64,000 bases of DNA from assembly GCF_043641665.1 (NCBI RefSeq), contig NC_092180.1, positions 26,015,391 through 26,079,390 of the forward strand, given 5' to 3'. The position numbers and the translations under genes were made by a program. Shown piece after piece: positions 59,189 to 64,000 of the stretch. The DNA is from Enoplosus armatus (taxonomy: Eukaryota > Chordata > Actinopteri > Centrarchiformes > Enoplosidae). The notes below the pieces were generated by a model. That model was given only the letters and a program-made list of their open reading frames with translations. It was not told the origin of the DNA and did not search any database. How positions within the stretch are numbered: the first letter of the stretch is position 1; the number at the start of each line of letters is the position of its first letter.

Positions 59189-62100
59189 GAGCCCCATTAT
59201 TACCATCCCTGCAGATGGAATTAATTTCCTGTCATTATCATCACAGACACTTCCATCTGCTAACTGCTGGAAAAGAAAGTGGAGAGCTGGCAGATGTGGT
59301 AACACAGCCAAAGAGAGAGAGCGAGCGAGAGAGATATGTAATGGATGGGAGTTGTACGTTAATGAAGTAACTTCAGACAGTTGTGTTAGTGTTATTGTTG
59401 GAATGCAGTGGTTGCCAGTCAGGTTGGGTGTTAGTCGCTAACTGCACCACCTTTGATATGATGGCAAATTAAATGATATGTACTGCAAAAAGACAATCTA
59501 AATACACTATAATCTCATATGAAGGTTTAAAAGTTATTCCCTTAAAGGGGAGAAAACATTCTGAAATGATCTCCCAGTGTTGACACTGTTATTGTTTGAC
59601 AAAATGAGCTGTCAAAAAACAAAAGTAATTAAAAGCGTTTCATCGTTAAAAGAGGATTATTTGATGAGGTGTATGTTATTACAGGTCTGTTGTAAATGCC
59701 AGACAGAAAGACAGATGAAAAGATGGGCAAATGAGAAGCGACAGCGGTGTGTGCTGATGGGAGACGCCTCCTTTGACCTCTTCAAGCTCTGTTTTGAATT
59801 CCAATCTATTTTGGGAGGCTGCAGTCATTTTTTTTTTTTTTTTTTGCCAAGGACCTGCTCTCTCTTTCTTAATTCATGTCTTTGATTTAATATATTATAT
59901 TCATGGCCCAGGGTGAAGTTTTCGTTCCACCCTGATGATTGTATGTTGCAGACTTTCCGTGCGATGCTGTGGGAGCAGGTAGCTGTGAAGTGTCTAGCTC
60001 AAGGTTGTTTTGGCAGGTATTGATGTGCTGGGGTTCAAACCATTGACACTGCAGAACGAAACTTCCAACCACTGGACCATGTGGACCTTACGCGTAGTCA
60101 AAATAATTCAGTTTGACAGTTAACTTCCTGTAAAACTTCCCATTGCACAATGGAAGCTTGATGGAAGGAGAAGAGGATTTATGGACAGATGAAAGATGTG
60201 CTGGCAGCTGGATGGTTAGAGAGATGGATGGATGGATGGATGGATGGATGGAAGGATGGATGGATGGAAGGATGGATGGATGGATGGTTAGAGGGATGGA
60301 TGGGGATGATGGTGGCAGCCTGCCATGTATCCAGGCACTGTTTTGACAACAAGAGCCTCGCCATGGTTTCCCTTTTGTCCTGCCTCTGTTTATTTTGCCA
60401 CCTGCTAGTCTGGGGGGAATGGGGTCAGCTCAACATTAGCAGGGTCCTGACACAGACACACAAACACACACACACACACACACACTCCAGTAGGTTGCTG
60501 GGGAAGTAGATGACACACACAAACACAAAAAGTTCACAGGTCACTGGGTCAATGGGTGTATATGTGTGTGTGTATGTGTTTGATAGGTCCAGTGAGTGTG
60601 TGCTCTCATGGATGTGCGTGTGTCTGATTGATTGCACAGCTATTTTGTGTCCATTTGGTGGGTCGTGGATTGAATTAGGTAGAATTCCGTGGTCAGACGG
60701 AATGTTTAAGGTTCAGTAGCTCAGTCTCTCAGTTCAGAGGGCAGCTCAGGCCACTCGACTAAAACAGAGACCCAAAACACTGAGCTGGTCTGCTGCTATG
60801 ACAATATGGTAGTGAGCTGGACATTCGTTTGCTTCTTCTGAGGACGAAACATGCAAGCAAAGGACGTATCCGTTCAAATTTTGTCTGCAGCAGTGAAGGC
60901 AAACAGTAAAACATGGACTGAATGAAACATTAGTTGACTGTTTGAAAATAGTAAATGTAATGTATGATTAGTAAGTGTCAAGCAGTAGATGAATGATCCC
61001 AGATGAACATTTCCAAGAGCAAAAGAGCAAGATTTTGTCCAAACCAATCAATTAAAAACAAAGCTCAGCTCTACATAAAGAAATGCAATTTCACACTATT
61101 CTGTCTTCCAGCTAAATAAGACATGTCCTCCCCTCAGCAGCTGTAAGCTCTCGCACTGTGCACATCTGCCTGATGTTAGCATAGAGTTAGGTGGTAAGTG
61201 TAGGTGGGGCTGATCTATGAAATGTGTGTTAGCTCTCTGGTTAGGGGTTGTTGGCTTCACTCAACAGCTGCTTCAGCTACACACTGCGGCTCTGTCAAGG
61301 CCAGGTAGTGGAGATTGGGTAGCTTTGTGCTATCAAGTGCTTATTGTCATTGTGGAAGCTGCCTGTGTATAGACTAGACACGTTTTCTTTGAAAGCAGGA
61401 ACTCAAGAAACACATCTGATGTACAGTTTTTTTTTAGCGCTGGTTCCGTGTACATTGCTACACGCAGACCTGTTTGCTCCTCTAAGGTGCAGGAATCCGT
61501 GAGGACTAATATATCCATTATCCATATCCAACATTTAATACATGTCCATGCTAGGACAGGGTGCAGAGGGACCAAGACCTGTGATGATTAAATACACAAG
61601 GGAGTATTGTTTGTACTAAAAGTCACAAATTCACAAAAATGCACGTATTGAACACAACCACCAAATCTTTGGGACATATCCTTTTTGTTCTAAATACGTT
61701 TGAAACTATGTATGCCTAAACACTATTTAGAAAAAGGAAAAAAAATATGGTCAACAGTCTCTAATATCTCCAATATTTAACACTCACACCAGCTACTGTT
61801 GTAAAATTCATCTGTGGGGTTTTGTGAGCAGTCTGTGTTTTTTACTTATTGTCCATACCTTCTGTGCGTGTGTGTCTCCCAGTCAGGTTTGATCCGTCTG
61901 TCTCAGGAGGAGTATTTGATTGCCCCCCTACCCCAACATCTGGCTAACCAACATAACTACAGCGCCCCTGATGGTCACCACCCGCATGTCGTCTACAAAC
62001 GCTCCGCGGAACACATTGTCCACAGAAGATCTAGCAGCCCATCTAGTACCAGTTCCTCCGGACCTGACAACCCGTACCTTCACCATCACCATCACCACGA

Positions 62101-63272
62101 CTACCAGCACGGAAAGCTGCAGAGGCAACACTTCTGCGGACGCCGCAAGCAATGTATGTAAGGGAACCCTATATTCTTTATACTTTACCATCTGATAACT
62201 GTGCATCTGTGTTGAGGTAGTTGAAGTAACTGCATGTTGAGTTGTCAGCTCATTGAGAGCACCCTTCATACAAATTGTCCATAGCAACAAGTCATATGTC
62301 AGAGGACTGCGGTGTGTGATATAAATCAGGCAGACCAGACGTTTTTGTCTTTATGCTCATTATCTATTTACTTCAAAACACAAACTCTGCGACCACATCT
62401 TTTTTGCGACATTATGATTTATTTTGGCGTTCCACACCATGCAAAAATGTAATGTTCATTTGTGGTGTGAATTTCCAGTCACAGAAAAAAAGAGAAAGGA
62501 TTCAAAAGTTACATTCAAATCTTTCCTAGATCTTAGATCCATGTTCCTTGGCTATTGGGAATTTAGTATGTAAAGTATCAAAGCAACCATGTGATATAAA
62601 GAAAATAATATAATAATCACATGAGAACATAGGACAGGTTCAAGGGAATTCACCCAGGATGCATTTATATGTTGTGCAATCACCATGCATATAGTATTGT
62701 GCAATTTCCATGTTACTACCCTACTGGAACCAAGGCAATATTTACTGACTTGTCATTGATTTTTTTTGTCTCATTATTATTAATCTTTAATTAAACATAA
62801 TTTAATCCCCATCCCCAGTTTTATTCATATTCTATTGAGCCACTGAAAAAAGCAGTTAGACCATTACGAGACACTGTAGTATAAGCTTAACCCGAAGACA
62901 GTTTTCTGCAACAAGAAGCATTGTCACAGCATTATTGCAATATTAGTACCACTTCATAACATAGGAGTGGTAATTTAATATTTAATAAGAGCAGTTAACG
63001 CTAAACCATTGCCGTCTCTAGATATGTTCACATTCATTATGAAGATTAATGTCTGCATTAAATGTTTTTGAGTGCATTGTAATGGGGCTACATCAGCCTG
63101 AGGCTACTCAACCCACAGGCTAGTTTACAGTTTTATCTTTCCTTCTAGTGGTGAGAGGTGTGAAGCAGCGTGGGGAGTGAATTTCCTGTCCTTTCAACAC
63201 CAGAGTCTGTACTCTTATCACCCGGCACGAGCCAGGAAAAAGACAGGTCATTCATTTGACCCTCACTGCCAA

Positions 63273-63327
<55 letters not shown>

Positions 63328-64000
63328 CTCCCTGTCTTTGTCTCTCTTCCTCATGCTCTCTCTGTCTCTCCTCCCTTCCGTCCTTCCCTTTTTGCCCTCC
63401 TAGACGCTCCCATGCCTCCCGGTGAGGACCGCTTCATCATGCCTGATGAGTTTGCGATACCTGAGGCAGAAGGGCCGGGCAGAGCAAAGCGGTCGCCCAT
63501 TAACTCCAACAGGGTGGGGGGCCTGAATGTGGAGACCCTGGTGGTGGCGGACAGGAAGATGCTGGAGAAACATGGCAGGGACAACGTCACCACCTATGTC
63601 CTCACCGTCATGAATATGGTAAGGGGGTGGTGGTGGTGGTGGGGGGGTGGAATGAGGAGGTGGCATGTAACATACGAGGTTATAGCGGTCCGTCAAGAGT
63701 CTCCCTCATTCTGTCAACAGGATGTTGACCTTCACTTTGCCTATATTTGAGTGCAAGAAATGTTCATGATGTAGGGAGCTTCTGCCGGTCTACCTGTAAG
63801 AGATCCCAGATTAGAGTGGTTCATGCATCGTATGTAAGGCTAAACATTAGTTTGCATTTCTCTCGATAAGAAGAGAGCACAGGACAATCAGAAAACGATT
63901 GAATGAATATTGGATTTGACTACTTAAACTGTTTTCTACTCTGTTGCAGGTTTCCAGTCTTTTCAAAGATGGCACAATTGGGACAGACATCAACATTGTG
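48085..64000 (+). CDS. adamts18: ADAMTS18 metalloprotease, 5' part of gene (6 exons, continues past window)
   Basis: This is a secreted zinc metalloprotease of the extracellular matrix (ADAM with thrombospondin repeats). Exons are 48085-48186, 48521-48593, 49639-49952, 61883-62153, 63404-63618 and 63950-64000 (cut). They join to 342 codons without frame breaks. The order is signal peptide, propeptide starting near [12 protein letters not shown] (residues 59-70), an SRRS basic site (86-89), the cysteine-switch motif FCGRRKQY (Cys248), the furin site RAKR (280-283), then the metalloprotease domain from [15 protein letters not shown] to [22 protein letters not shown] and HNYS.P.GHHPHV.YKR.AE point to ADAMTS18 rather than its paralogue ADAMTS16. 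The catalytic HExxH exon lies beyond the window. ATG 48085 is the only in-frame ATG and sits in a CACCATGG Kozak context. Confidence 0.95.
48187..48520. other. adamts18 intron 1, probable GC-AG type
   Basis: It starts GCATGT and ends with a long T-rich tract (about 48466-48517) and TTTTTTGCAG. It is only 334 bp long. Confidence 0.6.
48521..48593 (+). CDS. adamts18: adamts18 exon 2
   Basis: It encodes [20 protein letters not shown] and then GLNH plus the first base of D59. It aligns with human ALQLCCLCCASV...SDSSSGASGLND directly before DYVFV. The donor is ATG|GTGAGT. Confidence 0.85.
48594..49638. other. adamts18 intron 2
   Basis: It holds a (TG)n run at 48979-49015 that runs into G12 (to 49027). 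A long open frame on the minus strand across this intron reads through the repeat and is not considered a gene. Confidence 0.6.
48979..49027 (+). repeat. (TG)n plus poly(G) compound repeat
   Basis: About 19 TG units followed by a 12-base G run. Confidence 0.95.
49639..49952 (+). CDS. adamts18: adamts18 exon 3, propeptide
   Basis: It encodes (D)[20 protein letters not shown] and continues to [31 protein letters not shown] and [23 protein letters not shown]. This is the reprolysin-family propeptide. RSRRS at residues 85-89 corresponds to the RKKRS site in the human protein. An N-glycosylation sequon (NLS) is present. The acceptor is ATCCTCAG and the donor is CTG|GTAAGT. Confidence 0.97.
53586..53640 (-). 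repeat. probable LINE 3' tail fragment
   Basis: The + strand reads GGTTTATTTGTCTCATGTAC and then GAGGTACAACCACAGTGAAATG. On the minus strand this resembles the CATTTCACTG...GTACATGTGACAATAAA 3' ends of teleost L2-type LINEs. Confidence 0.45.
56405..56423. repeat. (GA)n microsatellite
   Basis: Short perfect GA run. Confidence 0.9.
59157..59184. repeat. (AC)n microsatellite
   Basis: Uninterrupted AC run of about 14 units. Confidence 0.95.
59900..60095 (-). mobile_element. tRNA-derived SINE, minus strand
   Basis: On the minus strand TGGTCCAGTGG fits the pol III A box (TRGYNNARNNG). GGTTTGAACCC, starting 38 bases further, fits the B box (GGTTCRANNCC) with one change. The tRNA-like head is followed by ACCTTGAGCTAGACACTTCAC and CTACCTGCTCCCA, like the CTTGAGCAAGACACTT...CTGCTCCCA body of fish tRNA-type SINEs. 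It is too degenerate for a working tRNA. Confidence 0.65.
60223..60298 (+). repeat. (GGAT)n tetranucleotide repeat
   Basis: About 19 tetramer units with occasional AGG and GTTA variants. It creates long but meaningless open frames on both strands. Confidence 0.95.
61883..62153 (+). CDS. adamts18: adamts18 exon 4, propeptide with cysteine switch and His6
   Basis: It encodes [20 protein letters not shown], then [21 protein letters not shown] serine-rich low-complexity stretch (residues 213-222) follows, then six consecutive histidines (residues 230-235, bases 62081-62098), and [11 protein letters not shown]. Cys248 in FCGRRK is the presumed cysteine switch that keeps the proenzyme latent. Human ADAMTS18 has the same FCGRRKKY motif and a variable region before it. 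The acceptor is TCTCCCAG and the donor is AAT|GTATGT, with the split tyrosine completed in exon 5. Confidence 0.95.
62154..63403. other. adamts18 intron 4
   Basis: AT-rich intron with no recognised element until a long (TC)n run at 63274-63323, which forms part of the pyrimidine tract before the acceptor CCTCCTAG. Confidence 0.6.
63274..63323 (+). repeat. (TC)n microsatellite serving as pyrimidine tract
   Basis: Perfect TC run of about 25 units, continued by further CT-rich sequence up to the splice acceptor of exon 5. Confidence 0.95.
63404..63618 (+). CDS. adamts18: adamts18 exon 5, furin site and start of protease domain
   Basis: It encodes [20 protein letters not shown] and then [20 protein letters not shown], continuing [20 protein letters not shown] and VLTVMNM. 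RAKR at residues 280-283 is a proprotein convertase site, at the same place as the human propeptide end (around residue 284). [13 protein letters not shown] is the conserved start of the ADAMTS metalloprotease domain. There is a sequon at NVT. The donor is ATG|GTAAGG. Confidence 0.96.
63950..64000 (+). CDS. adamts18: adamts18 exon 6, partial at window end
   Basis: The acceptor is CTGTTGCAG. Seventeen codons read [17 protein letters not shown], matching human [17 protein letters not shown]. The exon continues beyond the window. Confidence 0.93.

Larger units (their letters stand above)
49953..61882. other. adamts18 intron 3 (about 11.9 kb)
   Basis: No additional exon is supported. Contents include a GA run (56405-56423), an AC run (59157-59184), the (GGAT)n repeat at 60223-60298, a probable LINE tail (53586-53640) and a tRNA-like SINE (59900-60095). 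The stretch 54720-54990 is CG-richer with an open frame but has no known motif. Long first or early introns of developmental genes often hold enhancers, but none can be identified here from sequence. Confidence 0.6.

Noticed and set aside
60010..60060. A functional tRNA gene
   Set aside because: A and B boxes are present on the minus strand, but the acceptor and anticodon stems do not pair and the SINE body follows, so it is called a SINE.
60143..60509. Overlapping open frames rich in MDGW or HPSI repeats
   Set aside because: They are only the translation of the (GGAT)n tetranucleotide repeat.
1..64000. CRISPR arrays, operons, prophage or other prokaryotic systems
   Set aside because: The gene structure is plainly eukaryotic with spliced vertebrate genes. 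All direct repeats are microsatellites or transposon remnants.

Overview
The window is vertebrate nuclear DNA, almost certainly from a ray-finned (teleost) fish. It has short coding exons with GT-AG introns, abundant (GT)n/(CA)n microsatellites, and fragments of repeat families typical of teleosts: L2-like LINEs, hAT-type terminal sequences, a tRNA-derived SINE and MITEs. The two encoded proteins align well with human PHKB and ADAMTS18 but are clearly divergent. No operons, CRISPR arrays or prokaryotic signals are present. Identifications rest on recalled family sequences, not on a search.

Region 1 (1-13057, + strand) is the 3' half of phkb, the beta regulatory subunit of phosphorylase kinase. 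Twelve coding exons are visible, from 2626 to the stop codon at 13055-13057. Eleven are used in any one transcript, giving 436 residues in a fully consistent reading frame. The exons at 5329-5419 and 8281-8371 are homologous, both 91 nt long and interchangeable. They are the fish counterpart of the mutually exclusive exon pair known in mammalian PHKB. The protein ends in a CAAX-like tetrapeptide, CSVS. The intron between the alternative exons carries a MITE with perfect 16-bp terminal inverted repeats.

Region 2 (13058 to about 47560) is a probable phkb 3' UTR followed by about 33 kb in which I find no convincing gene. It holds decayed LINE fragments (23.8-25.1 kb, 40.2-41.0 kb, and a tail near 19.6 kb), DNA-transposon and MITE remnants, many microsatellites, G/C homopolymer runs, and two CTCF-like motifs in the same orientation (30374-30390 and 35879-35895).

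Region 3 (about 47560-64000, + strand) is the 5' end of adamts18, a secreted metalloprotease. There is a CpG-rich promoter and 5' leader, exon 1 with a signal peptide, three further propeptide exons, an exon with the furin site RAKR and the start of the metalloprotease domain, and a sixth exon cut by the window edge. Intron 1 appears to use a GC-AG splice pair. Intron 3 is about 11.9 kb.

The two genes are unrelated in function: intracellular control of glycogen breakdown versus extracellular-matrix proteolysis. They lie head-to-tail on the same strand. I found no previously undescribed system. The most noteworthy observations are the mutually exclusive exon pair, the TG-repeat tracts at several phkb 3' splice sites, the GC-AG intron, and the natural hexahistidine tract near the cysteine switch of adamts18.
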